From: Pseudomonadota bacterium
GTDB lineage: Bacteria; Pseudomonadota; Gammaproteobacteria; GCA-001735895
Length of the DNA: 21,380 nt
Reading direction: 5' to 3'
NCBI GenBank assembly: GCA_022545625.1
Contig: JACZQS010000005.1
Coordinates: forward strand, 1 to 21,380
Shown: positions 7,662 to 14,613 of the stretch, in pieces
Numbering within the stretch: the first letter of the stretch is position 1
How the letters are laid out: every line of letters starts with the position of its first letter
Position numbers and translations under genes: made by a program
Notes under the pieces: generated by a model
What the model saw: only the letters and a program-made list of their open reading frames with translations
Database searches by the model: none
What the model was told of the DNA's origin: nothing

Positions 7662-8051
7662 ATGAGTAATGTTCCATCCGAATTAAAATTTCTGTCATCA
7701 CACGAATGGGTTCTGGTTGAAGGTGACGTAGCCACAGTCGGCGTCTCAGATCACGCCCAGGAATTACTCGGTGACCTGGTATTTGTCGAGTTACCGGAAC
7801 CTGAAAGTTCGGTTTCCGCCGGTGATTCGGTTGCGGTGATCGAATCGGTAAAGGCCGCCTCAGATACTTATGCACCAGTAACCGGTAAAATTATAGAAGT
7901 TAACGTCGAACTGGAAGATTCGCCGGAGCGTATTAATGACGATCCTTATGGTGACGGCTGGATGTACAAGATCAAGATGGAAGATCCCGACGAGGTTAAT
8001 GATTTGCTGGATGCCGATGCCTATACGGAATCGATAGAGGAAGACGACTAG
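7662..8051 (+). CDS. gcvH: Glycine cleavage system H protein (lipoyl carrier)
   Basis: Small lipoylated protein that carries the aminomethyl group from P protein to T protein. It is 129 aa, like E. coli GcvH. The lipoyl attachment site is K64 in ESVKAASDTYAPV, preceded by the GDLVFVELPE strand typical of the fold, and the C-terminus is highly acidic (ESIEEDD). A strong Shine-Dalgarno sequence, GGGAGA, lies eight bases before the ATG. It is co-oriented with gcvT with a 17-nt gap. The gcvP gene that often follows is absent; dgkA is next. Confidence 0.97.
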   Translation: MSNVPSELKFLSSHEWVLVEGDVATVGVSDHAQELLGDLVFVELPEPESSVSAGDSVAVIESVKAASDTYAPVTGKIIEVNVELEDSPERINDDPYGDGWMYKIKMEDPDEVNDLLDADAYTESIEEDD

Positions 8052-8066
8052 TACTCCTCTGCGCGC

Positions 8067-8094
8067 AATGAAGTAACGCTGCTTCCTCATTTTT
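8067..8094 (+). terminator. Possible terminator after gcvH
   Basis: AATGAAG (8067-8073) can pair with CTT and CATT (8082-8091) around a 3-nt bulge, followed by a short T-run ending at 8094. It sits 15 nt after the gcvH stop. With A-T-rich pairs and a bulge it is weak; dgkA could be partly co-transcribed. Confidence 0.28.
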
Positions 8095-8105
8095 GAAAAA
8101 AACCT

Positions 8106-8468
8106 ATGGCGTTTAGTGGCAATAGTGGTTTTACCCGCATCATCAAAGCTTGCCAGTATTCCTGGCAGGGTCTGTCTGCTGCTTATAAGCACGAAGCGGC
8201 ATTCAGGCAGGAAATCTGGGCGAGCCTGGTTTTGATTCCATCCGGTTTTTGGTTGGGAAACGATGGCACGGAAAAAGCGTTACTGGTAGGGACTGTGTTT
8301 CTGGTACTTATAGTCGAAATACTTAATTCATCGATTGAAGCGGTAGTCGACCGTATCGGAGAGGAGCAACACGAACTGGCTGGAAGAGCCAAGGACATGG
8401 GGTCGGCTGCGGTCGCTATCGCAATCTTGCTATTAACCGTGGTCTGGGTCCTGGTGCTGGTCGGCTGA
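8106..8468 (+). CDS. dgkA: Diacylglycerol kinase (integral membrane, DgkA type)
   Basis: Small trimeric inner-membrane kinase that phosphorylates diacylglycerol to phosphatidic acid, recycling the lipid released during membrane-derived oligosaccharide and LPS modification. It is 120 aa with three transmembrane helices (about 36-51, 58-76 and 100-118). Family active-site residues are all present: E30 in EAAFRQE, E71, N74 and E78 in EILNSSIEAVVD, and K96/D97 in GRAKDMGSAAV. It is co-oriented with gcvH after 54 nt and convergent with the next gene, with only 22 bp between their stops. No good Shine-Dalgarno sequence is visible. Confidence 0.95.
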   Translation: MAFSGNSGFTRIIKACQYSWQGLSAAYKHEAAFRQEIWASLVLIPSGFWLGNDGTEKALLVGTVFLVLIVEILNSSIEAVVDRIGEEQHELAGRAKDMGSAAVAIAILLLTVVWVLVLVG

Positions 8469-8490
8469 TCAGCACGAGCATTGTTTCGAA

Positions 8491-10527
8491 TCAAATCCCG
8501 GACAGCAATTCGTCCAGATCGGTAATCGGTGACTGGCAGGTAAATCCGTGGCATATCCAGGCTGTGGTTTTTTCACCGGCCTTTTTCTGGTCGATCGCAT
8601 CGGGCAAATTTACCGCATCGGCAGGTATGAAAAAAGCTAATTGATCAGGCGTTAGTGTGAGAGCTAACTGATCCCGCCATAAATCCAACTGGGGAGCATC
8701 CCCGCGCACAATGATGGTGCAGGGCTGGGTCTTTACTGCTTCCAGCAGGGTGAGAAAACCGGCTGCATAGAGCGGGGTCTGGTTGACATTAGGCGCTACC
8801 GATTGCAGCGCTTTTTCGGCGGCCTGAATATACTGGCTATTCCCCAGCAGCATTCCGAGTCGGTATAGAGCCACGGAGGCAACCGCGTTACCGCAAGGCA
8901 TCGCCTCGTCCTGCCATGATTTGGGTCTTAGGATCAGGTCTTCATGATCGCTGGCAGTAAAATAAAAACCACCCTGTGCAGTATCCTCGAAGAATGCCAA
9001 CAAATGATCCGCTAGCACAATCGCAAATTCCAGGTCGGCGGAGCGCCATTGGTACTGCAGGCAATCGATCGTCGCTTTTAACAGTTGCGCATAATCATCG
9101 AGATATGCCGGCAATTGTTTTCCCGATCGCTGGCTCAATGCTAGCAGTCGGTCATCGTGCCAGCATTCGTCGCGCAAGGTGGCAAGGCAGCGCTGTGCCA
9201 TTTGATAATAATCCGGTTTAGCCAGGAGTCGCGCAGCAGTTGCCAGACCCTGAATCACCAGTGCATTCCAGGCCGTCAATATTTTATTATCGAGACCGGG
9301 TTTAATACGTTGATTTCGCGCTTCCAGTAATATCTTATGGCCATCGATTAGTGATGTGGTAAAACTGTCCAGATCGATTTCATACTTATCGGCAACCGCC
9401 TGGTTTGAATGATAGGCATGCAGGTGCCATTTCCCCTCAAAATTTGCGGGCTTGTCGAGACCGTATTTATAGGCGACCAGTGGGTACAAATCGGCAGTCA
9501 GTAAAGATTTTATCTGCGCAGGAGTCCAGACATAATATTTGCCTTCCACACCTTCCGAATCAGCGTCCAGGGCAGCGAAAAATGCGCCGGATTCTGACCG
9601 CATTTCCTGACCTAACCAGGACACAATACCTTCGACTGCTGCCTGGTAATCTGGATTTCCGGTGAGCCGAAACATGAGTGCAAACACGCAAAGTAATTGG
9701 CCGTTGTCGTACAACATTTTTTCGAAATGTGGGATCATCCATTTCTCGTCTACCGAGTAGCGATAAAATCCACCGGCCAGATGATCCTGAATACCGCCGA
9801 GGGCGATCTTATGCAGGCTAAAATCTATCGCCTGGTAAAGCGGGTCGGTTGGTGACGCGGAAAATGCACGGCGGATCGCCTGCATCAACATCGCAGGCTG
9901 GGGAAACTTCGGTGCCTGGCCAAAACCACCGTGTAGATCATCGAAATGTTCGAGCAATTGCTTGTCGAATTTTACTAGAGACTGGATATCGGCAACGCTC
10001 TGATCACCGTCGTCCGGTAGTGCCAGGTTGACCAGCGCCTGCCGCATCGATTCGGTGTGTTGCTGGATTTTATCCGGCTCCTGGTGATAGATATTGGTAA
10101 TCTGCTGGAGTAGATCGCCGAAGGCGATCATGCCATATCTGGGGGTATGGGGAAAATAAGTACCACCGAAAAATGGTAGATGGTCGTGTGGGGAAAGAAA
10201 CATGGTCAGCGGCCAGCCGCCGGGTCGCTGCGCGATCAATTGGTGCGCACTTTGATAAATTTTATCGATGTCGGGTCGCTCCTCGCGATCGACCTTGATA
10301 TTGATAAAATGCAGATTCATTAATTCTGCTGTTTTGACGTTTTCAAATGATTCGTGCGCCATGACATGGCACCAGTGACAGGCCGAGTATCCAATGGATA
10401 GCAAGATGGGCTTGTTCTGCTGTTTAGCGAGGTCCAGCGTCGCTTGTGACCATGGCATCCAGTCTACTGGATTATCCGCATGCTGTAGCAGATAAGGACT
10501 GGATTCCTGTGCAAGCGCGTTGCTCAT
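8491..10527 (-). CDS. Thioredoxin-domain protein of the DUF255/YyaL (SSP411-like) family
   Basis: A 678-aa probable cytoplasmic protein. Residues 1 to about 170 form a thioredoxin-like domain with NPVDWMPW, the CHWC motif (C50/C53) in GYSACHWCHVMAHESF, then DREERPDID and GGWPLTMFLSP. The rest resembles the alpha/alpha barrel of N-acylglucosamine 2-epimerase-like proteins, with GGFYRYSVDEKW and PHFEKMLYDN, which are typical of this family (YyaL in Bacillus, SPATA20 in animals). The biochemical role is not established; a redox or sugar-related function is only suggested by the domains. Length is normal and no break is seen. It is read from a likely promoter at about 10555-10560 and is divergent from lgt. 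A leader AGAAT/GAGAA precedes the ATG. Confidence 0.93.
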   Translation of the reverse strand: MSNALAQESSPYLLQHADNPVDWMPWSQATLDLAKQQNKPILLSIGYSACHWCHVMAHESFENVKTAELMNLHFINIKVDREERPDIDKIYQSAHQLIAQRPGGWPLTMFLSPHDHLPFFGGTYFPHTPRYGMIAFGDLLQQITNIYHQEPDKIQQHTESMRQALVNLALPDDGDQSVADIQSLVKFDKQLLEHFDDLHGGFGQAPKFPQPAMLMQAIRRAFSASPTDPLYQAIDFSLHKIALGGIQDHLAGGFYRYSVDEKWMIPHFEKMLYDNGQLLCVFALMFRLTGNPDYQAAVEGIVSWLGQEMRSESGAFFAALDADSEGVEGKYYVWTPAQIKSLLTADLYPLVAYKYGLDKPANFEGKWHLHAYHSNQAVADKYEIDLDSFTTSLIDGHKILLEARNQRIKPGLDNKILTAWNALVIQGLATAARLLAKPDYYQMAQRCLATLRDECWHDDRLLALSQRSGKQLPAYLDDYAQLLKATIDCLQYQWRSADLEFAIVLADHLLAFFEDTAQGGFYFTASDHEDLILRPKSWQDEAMPCGNAVASVALYRLGMLLGNSQYIQAAEKALQSVAPNVNQTPLYAAGFLTLLEAVKTQPCTIIVRGDAPQLDLWRDQLALTLTPDQLAFFIPADAVNLPDAIDQKKAGEKTTAWICHGFTCQSPITDLDELLSGI

Positions 10528-10540
10528 CGGTTAATTCTCA

Positions 10541-10570
10541 ATCGAATAGGCGAGATTATATCGCCTCGAT
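10541..10570. promoter_or_regulatory. Dyad over the -10 box between yyaL-type gene and lgt
   Basis: ATCG (10541-10544) and AGGCGA (10548-10553) pair with TCGCCT (10561-10566) and CGAT (10567-10570). The 7-nt centre holds a perfect minus-strand -10 box, TATAAT, at 10555-10560, placed about 28 nt before the yyaL-type start. No good -35 box is seen at the usual spacing. The symmetry over a -10 box in an 82-bp divergent gap suggests a repressor operator; this is inference. Confidence 0.4.
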
Positions 10571-10609
10571 CGGGCATAATTTCCATACTATTTGAGAGTT
10601 GCCTCTTCT

Positions 10610-11452
10610 ATGATCGCTTACCCTGAAATTGACCCGGTAGTCGTCGCTTTAGGACCGGTGAAAATCCACTGGTACGGAATGATGTATCTGATCGCGTTTG
10701 CCAGTGTCTGGTGGCTAGGCAAGCGGCGCGCAAGCCAGCCGCACAGTATTATACGTCCAGACCAGATAGACGATCTGGTGTTTTATGGGGCGCTGGGTGC
10801 CGTGCTTGGGGGGCGAATCGGATCGGTTTTTTTTTATAACATTGACAGTTTTATCAATGATCCGCTCTACCTGTTGAAGATTTGGCAGGGCGGTATGTCA
10901 TTTCATGGCGGGTTCATGGGCGTGCTAGTTGCGATGGAGTGGTATCGGCGAAAAATTGGATGTAGTTTTTTTCAACTCACTGACTTTATTGCACCGCTGA
11001 TACCCCTGGGTCTGGCGGCAGGTCGTTTGGGTAACTTTATCAACGCTGAATTATGGGGAGCCCCGGGGACAGTACCCTGGGCGATGAAACTATCCTGTGA
11101 GCAATTTCCACCGGATCGATATGTCGATTTTGCCGGTCCCCTGTGTTTCAGTCCGCGCCACCCGTCGCAACTGTATGAAATGATCTTTGAGGGTTTGCTG
11201 CTGTTTATCCTGCTGTGGTTGATATCGGCGAAACCGAGGCCGGTAATGACCGTTTCGGGGTATTTCCTGATGCTCTATGGGGTGGCCAGAACAGGGGTGG
11301 AATTTATCCGCTTGCCCGATGCCCACATTGGTTATTTGTTGAACACTGATTGGCTAACGAAGGGCATTGTATTGTCCGTACCGATGATTATATTTGGAAT
11401 AGGATTTATTATTATTGCCCACAGGAAAAATCGCGATGCAGCAATATCTTGA
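10610..11452 (+). CDS. lgt: Prolipoprotein diacylglyceryl transferase
   Basis: Inner-membrane enzyme that moves diacylglycerol from phosphatidylglycerol to the lipobox cysteine of prolipoproteins, the first step of lipoprotein maturation. The 280-aa protein has about seven hydrophobic segments. Key residues match those known in E. coli: H99 in SFHGGFMG, R139 in the Lgt signature GRLGNFINAELWG, and R235 in EFIRLPD. I chose the ATG at 10610; a TTG 18 bases upstream would add six polar residues with no gain. The last 17 bases overlap thyA, as in many proteobacteria where lgt and thyA form one operon. Confidence 0.96.
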   Translation: MIAYPEIDPVVVALGPVKIHWYGMMYLIAFASVWWLGKRRASQPHSIIRPDQIDDLVFYGALGAVLGGRIGSVFFYNIDSFINDPLYLLKIWQGGMSFHGGFMGVLVAMEWYRRKIGCSFFQLTDFIAPLIPLGLAAGRLGNFINAELWGAPGTVPWAMKLSCEQFPPDRYVDFAGPLCFSPRHPSQLYEMIFEGLLLFILLWLISAKPRPVMTVSGYFLMLYGVARTGVEFIRLPDAHIGYLLNTDWLTKGIVLSVPMIIFGIGFIIIAHRKNRDAAIS

Positions 11453-12230
11453 CCTGATGCGCCATGTCATGGAAAACGGTAGCGATAAGACGGATCGCAC
11501 CGGAACAGGCACCCTGTCGGTTTTCGGCTACCAGATGCGTTTCGATTTAAGCCAGGGATTCCCGTTAATTACGACGAAGAAACTGCACCTGCATTCGATT
11601 ATCCATGAACTACTCTGGTTTTTACAGGGTGATACCAATATTGCTTATCTACAGCAAAACAAAGTAGGTATCTGGGACGCCTGGGCCGATGACAAGGGTA
11701 ACCTCGGGCCGGTTTATGGAGCGCAATGGCGGTCGTGGGGAACGAGCGATGGTCGGCGTATCGATCAGATTCAACAATTGATCGAACAAATTAAATCAAA
11801 TCCTGATTCGCGTCGAATGATCGTTAATGCCTGGAATGTTGGCGAAATCGAAAAAATGGCCTTGCCCCCCTGTCACGCGTTTTTTCAGTTTTATGTCTCC
11901 GAAGGCCGATTGTCCTGTCAGCTCTACCAGCGCAGTGCCGATATTTTCCTCGGCGTACCCTTTAACATTGCCTCTTACGCATTGCTGGTTTTGATGGTGG
12001 CGCAGGTAACCGACTTAATTCCGGGAGATTTTGTCCATACCCTCGGTGATGCGCACCTTTATAATAATCACCTGCCACAGGCTCGATTACAATTATCACG
12101 CAATCCGTATCCTCTACCCGTCATGGACCTAAACCCGGAGGTAGACGATCTACTCGCGTTTCGGTTCGAGGATTTCGAGCTTCAGGGCTATCAAAGCCAT
12201 GAACATATCAAAGCTGCAGTAGCGGTTTGA
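11436..12230 (+). CDS. thyA: Thymidylate synthase (ThyA type)
   Basis: Makes dTMP from dUMP using methylene-tetrahydrofolate, producing dihydrofolate that FolA recycles. With the ATG at 11436 it is 264 aa and aligns residue for residue with E. coli numbering: catalytic C146 in ALPPCHAFFQFY, R21 in DRTGTG, E58 in IIHELLWFLQGDTN, and QRSADIFLGVPFNIASYA binding dUMP. AGGA lies about nine bases upstream, inside lgt, supporting this start over the TTG at 11415. It overlaps lgt by 17 bases. folA lies 3.9 kb away on the other strand, so the two folate-cycle genes are near but not in one operon. Confidence 0.97.
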   Translation: MQQYLDLMRHVMENGSDKTDRTGTGTLSVFGYQMRFDLSQGFPLITTKKLHLHSIIHELLWFLQGDTNIAYLQQNKVGIWDAWADDKGNLGPVYGAQWRSWGTSDGRRIDQIQQLIEQIKSNPDSRRMIVNAWNVGEIEKMALPPCHAFFQFYVSEGRLSCQLYQRSADIFLGVPFNIASYALLVLMVAQVTDLIPGDFVHTLGDAHLYNNHLPQARLQLSRNPYPLPVMDLNPEVDDLLAFRFEDFELQGYQSHEHIKAAVAV

Positions 12231-12297
12231 GTAATGCACTGCATAAATGATTCAATTTCGCGTACACTAGTGATTACATTAATAGCGATTCTTATGT

Positions 12298-12681
12298 ATG
12301 GCCGACTCTCTTCAAAATAATATCAAGGTAGACGTTGAAACACGTTATATCGAGGAACAGTCCAATCCCGAGCAGAATTACTATGTATTTGCCTATACCA
12401 TTACGATACAGAACCAGGGGCAGCAAACCGCCCAGTTGCTAACACGGCATTGGGTAATCACCGATTCAAATCACAAGGTTCAGGAAGTCAGGGGCGATGG
12501 TGTCGTTGGTGAACAGCCCATACTCAAGCCTGGAGAACAGTTTGTCTACACCTCGGGGACCATGCTGGAAACATCGGTTGGCACGATGAAAGGCAGTTAT
12601 CAAATGGAGTCAGCGGATGGCTCAAAATTCGACGCAACTATCGAAGAATTCGTTTTATCTACGCCCCGGATTCTTCACTAG
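12298..12681 (+). CDS. apaG: ApaG protein (DUF525)
   Basis: A 127-aa beta-sandwich protein of the ApaG/DUF525 family (also called the FBA/F-box-associated fold in eukaryotes); the function in bacteria is not settled, with a role in Co2+ resistance and Mg efflux reported as CorD in Salmonella. Visible family features are FAYTITIQNQG, RHWVITDS, the GDGVVGEQP loop, and the C-terminal FVLSTPRILH. Length is normal. It normally sits between rsmA and apaH; here it follows thyA on the plus strand, after 67 nt. Its stop codon TAG is the first part of the left end of the 300-bp repeat element, yet the protein end is intact. Confidence 0.94.
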   Translation: MADSLQNNIKVDVETRYIEEQSNPEQNYYVFAYTITIQNQGQQTAQLLTRHWVITDSNHKVQEVRGDGVVGEQPILKPGEQFVYTSGTMLETSVGTMKGSYQMESADGSKFDATIEEFVLSTPRILH

Positions 12682-12700
12682 CCCGCATATTGCATGAAGG
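12678..12700 (+). repeat. Left terminal inverted repeat of the MITE-like element
   Basis: Begins CTAGCCCGC and ends TGCATGAAGG. It is the reverse complement of 12961-12983 except at its ninth base (C here, G there). The TAG of its outer CTAG is the stop codon of apaG. Confidence 0.85.
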
Positions 12701-12960
12701 GACCGAAGCTCAGGGAAAATATGGCAAACAAGGTTGATCTATCGCCTGCCGATGCATAGGACTTGCTCAGAGGTTCCTTAATCAAGGGAGATCGATCAAG
12801 ATCGCCTACAGGGACGTAGGTGGTAGAGCAATGCAGGAGCAGCTTGCCGGGAGCAGCCAGATTTTTCCTGAATTTGTTCAGGTACAAACTGTATATTTCG
12901 ATTCCCATAATTTTCATGCCTAACTATGAATTTACTGATAATAGCCATAAGTTGTCACCG

Positions 12961-12983
12961 CCTTCATGCAATATCCGGGCTAG
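12961..12983 (-). repeat. Right terminal inverted repeat of the MITE-like element
   Basis: Begins CCTTCATGCA and ends CCGGGCTAG on the plus strand, pairing with the left end at 22 of 23 positions. Directly outside it, after GCGG, lies CTAGCCGG, which again resembles the outer end of the repeat. Confidence 0.85.
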
Positions 12984-13018
12984 GCGGCTAGCCGGATTGA
13001 CGGGTCCAGTCTGAGCGC

Positions 13019-13852
13019 ATGGCTGTTTATGTAATCGGCGATGTTCAGGGCTGCTATTCCAGGCTGATCCAATTACTGGAAAAAATCCAGTTTGATCAAA
13101 CCCGCGATAAACTGTGGTTTTGCGGGGACCTGGTCAATCGCGGCCCTGACTCCCTGCAAACTTTACGATTCGTGCGTTCACTGGGTGACTCGGCGGTGAC
13201 TGTACTGGGTAATCACGATTTACACCTGCTGGAAATTTTCCATTCCCGGCAAGTGATCAGCGAATCCAGTGTGCTGTCAGAAATCCTCGTCAGCCCGGAT
13301 TGTGCAGAACTCATCGAGTGGTTACAGTCGCGGCCACTGATCCACTATGATGATGATTTAAAAATTCTGCTGGTGCATGCTGGTATAGATGCCGACTGGA
13401 GTATCTCCCAGGCCATGGAATACGCGGGCGAACTGGAACAGGTTTTACGCGGTGGGAACACTGACTTATTTTTCAGCCAGATGTACGGCGACCTGCCGGA
13501 TCAATGGTCGGAGGATTTGACCGGTATAGAGCGACAGCGCTGTATCACTAATATACTGACACGCCTGCGTTTTTATACCGCTGATGGTCGACTCGAGTAC
13601 CAGGCAAAAGGTAGCCCACGCCAGCATGCGAGCGCGGGGCTGATTCCCTGGTTTGAAAAGAACCCGCGGCTGGAATCGCCTGTCCGCATTGTATTTGGAC
13701 ACTGGTCAACTCTCAAAGCTGGCATTTATGGCCGGCATTTTGCTATCGATAGTGGCTGTGTCTGGGGTCATCGACTGATCGCATTGAGAATAGATACTAC
13801 CGAGCCCCGATGGTTTGATATCAGATGCGGCCAGTCACAGGCACATAAATAG
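13019..13852 (+). CDS. apaH: Bis(5'-nucleosyl)-tetraphosphatase, symmetrical
   Basis: Hydrolyses Ap4A to two ADP (and acts on NpnN caps of RNA); a metallophosphatase in the cytoplasm. The 277-aa length matches E. coli (280). The four metal and phosphate motifs are present in order: GDVQGC (7-12), GDLVNRG (36-42), GNHD (64-67), LLVHAGI (about 118-124) and the late FGHWSTL histidine. It is the usual partner of apaG, from which the MITE-like element now separates it. No strong promoter is visible directly upstream, so it may still depend on read-through from apaG or on a promoter within the element. Confidence 0.96.
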   Translation: MAVYVIGDVQGCYSRLIQLLEKIQFDQTRDKLWFCGDLVNRGPDSLQTLRFVRSLGDSAVTVLGNHDLHLLEIFHSRQVISESSVLSEILVSPDCAELIEWLQSRPLIHYDDDLKILLVHAGIDADWSISQAMEYAGELEQVLRGGNTDLFFSQMYGDLPDQWSEDLTGIERQRCITNILTRLRFYTADGRLEYQAKGSPRQHASAGLIPWFEKNPRLESPVRIVFGHWSTLKAGIYGRHFAIDSGCVWGHRLIALRIDTTEPRWFDIRCGQSQAHK

Positions 13853-13912
13853 ACTTAATTTGCCATTTAAATGAGAAATTTTACATATTGTTGACTTCCG
13901 TCGCCTAAACAG

Positions 13913-13961
13913 GACCATTCAGCCTATTATTAGGCTGCACGGTCGGATTTGTAGTTATAAT
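13913..13961 (+). promoter_or_regulatory. Promoter with upstream dyad for the GAF gene
   Basis: A perfect -10 box TATAAT is at 13956-13961, but no -35 box occurs at the right distance. In its place is a dyad: GACC (13913-13916), three bases, CAGCCTA (13920-13926), TTAT, TAGGCTG (13931-13937), three bases, GGTC (13941-13944). Its centre is about 40 bp before the expected start near 13968, the placement typical of an activator touching polymerase. It might instead act as an RNA hairpin ending apaH, but no T-run follows. Confidence 0.45.
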
Positions 13962-13986
13962 CTTCAGAGACTATACGGTGAATTAA

Positions 13987-14613
13987 ATGCCTATCGACCG
14001 TCGCGGTTTAGCTCAGATGTTGCGAGACGAAAACGAGTCTCTCAAGGCCCGTATTCAACAAATTAGTATTAGATTGACTCGGCACCAGCAGGCATTCCGG
14101 GCCTTGAATCAAATGGACGATACGATGAGTGGACTGTCTGCTGAATTTGATCTGAAGAAGTTGCTCAATAAGCTGTTGTCCCTGGCTCTACACGCATGTG
14201 ACTCAGAGAATGGTTCATTGATTTTAGTCGACGATGAATCCGGTGAACTGGTATTTGCGGACGTGGTCGGCGAGGCGAGGGAACAATTGCGAAATTACCG
14301 TATCAGTTCCGATACTGGGATTGTAGGAAATGTAGTCATGACCAAAATACCGGTGCTGTTACCCGATGTGCAAAAATCTGTGCAGTGGTCATCGGAAATA
14401 GACCAGGTAGTCGGTTTTAAAACCCGTGCACTGATGTGCGCGCCCTTGTACAACGATGACAAAACATACGGAGCCATCGAAGTGGTAAACAATAACTCTA
14501 ACGACGACTTTGATGAAAACGATCTGGCAATATTGAGGGTAACCGCACGTTATGTCAGTCAGGCTCTTCAAAAAGCAGAAGATATGACCCTGTTGGGAGT
14601 TAACCAAACGTGA
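13987..14613 (+). CDS. GAF-domain protein with N-terminal coiled coil
   Basis: A 208-aa cytoplasmic protein with no signal peptide. Residues 12-45 form a coiled coil (MLRDENESLKARIQQIS); residues 54-197 form a GAF domain, recognisable from SLALHACDSENGSLIL, the GIVGNVV turn, MCAPL and GAIEVVNN. GAF domains bind small ligands or mediate dimer contacts in signalling proteins. No kinase, GGDEF or DNA-binding domain is attached, so it is a stand-alone sensor or adaptor. Its stop overlaps the start of the FecR-type gene by GTGA, meaning the two are almost certainly co-translated. The ligand is unknown; I do not recognise a named homologue. Confidence 0.85.
   Translation: MPIDRRGLAQMLRDENESLKARIQQISIRLTRHQQAFRALNQMDDTMSGLSAEFDLKKLLNKLLSLALHACDSENGSLILVDDESGELVFADVVGEAREQLRNYRISSDTGIVGNVVMTKIPVLLPDVQKSVQWSSEIDQVVGFKTRALMCAPLYNDDKTYGAIEVVNNNSNDDFDENDLAILRVTARYVSQALQKAEDMTLLGVNQT

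Larger units (their letters stand above)
12678..12983. mobile_element. MITE-like element of about 300 bp between apaG and apaH
   Basis: The two ends are 23-bp inverted repeats with a single mismatch (12678-12700 and 12961-12983). Each starts with CTAG on the outside. If CTAG is a 4-bp target duplication the element is 12682-12979 (298 bp); if the duplication is TA, it is 12681-12980. The interior contains no convincing gene: the longest frames are a 79-aa minus-strand frame and a plus-strand frame with two stops. It does hold small hairpins, CCTAC/GTAGG at 12805-12820 and CCTGAA/TTCAGG at 12867-12882. Size, ends and lack of a transposase fit a miniature inverted-repeat transposable element moved by an outside transposase. 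It accounts for the 337-nt gap between apaG and apaH; excision would leave 35 nt. Confidence 0.72.

Noticed and set aside
12822..12838. tRNA-like GGTAGAGCAATGCAGG
   Set aside because: Resembles a D-arm only; no acceptor stem, anticodon arm or T-arm can be formed around it.
12678..12917. 79-aa minus-strand reading frame
   Set aside because: It lies inside the repeat element, its stop is in the left inverted repeat, and no family or ribosome-binding site is recognisable.
12820..13014. 64-aa plus-strand reading frame before apaH
   Set aside because: It crosses the right end of the element, has no Shine-Dalgarno sequence, and its frame upstream is broken by two stops; probably chance.
13891..13896. 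TTGACT as the -35 box for the GAF gene
   Set aside because: The nearest good -10 box (13956) is about 59 bp away, and no -10 box lies at 16-18 bp.
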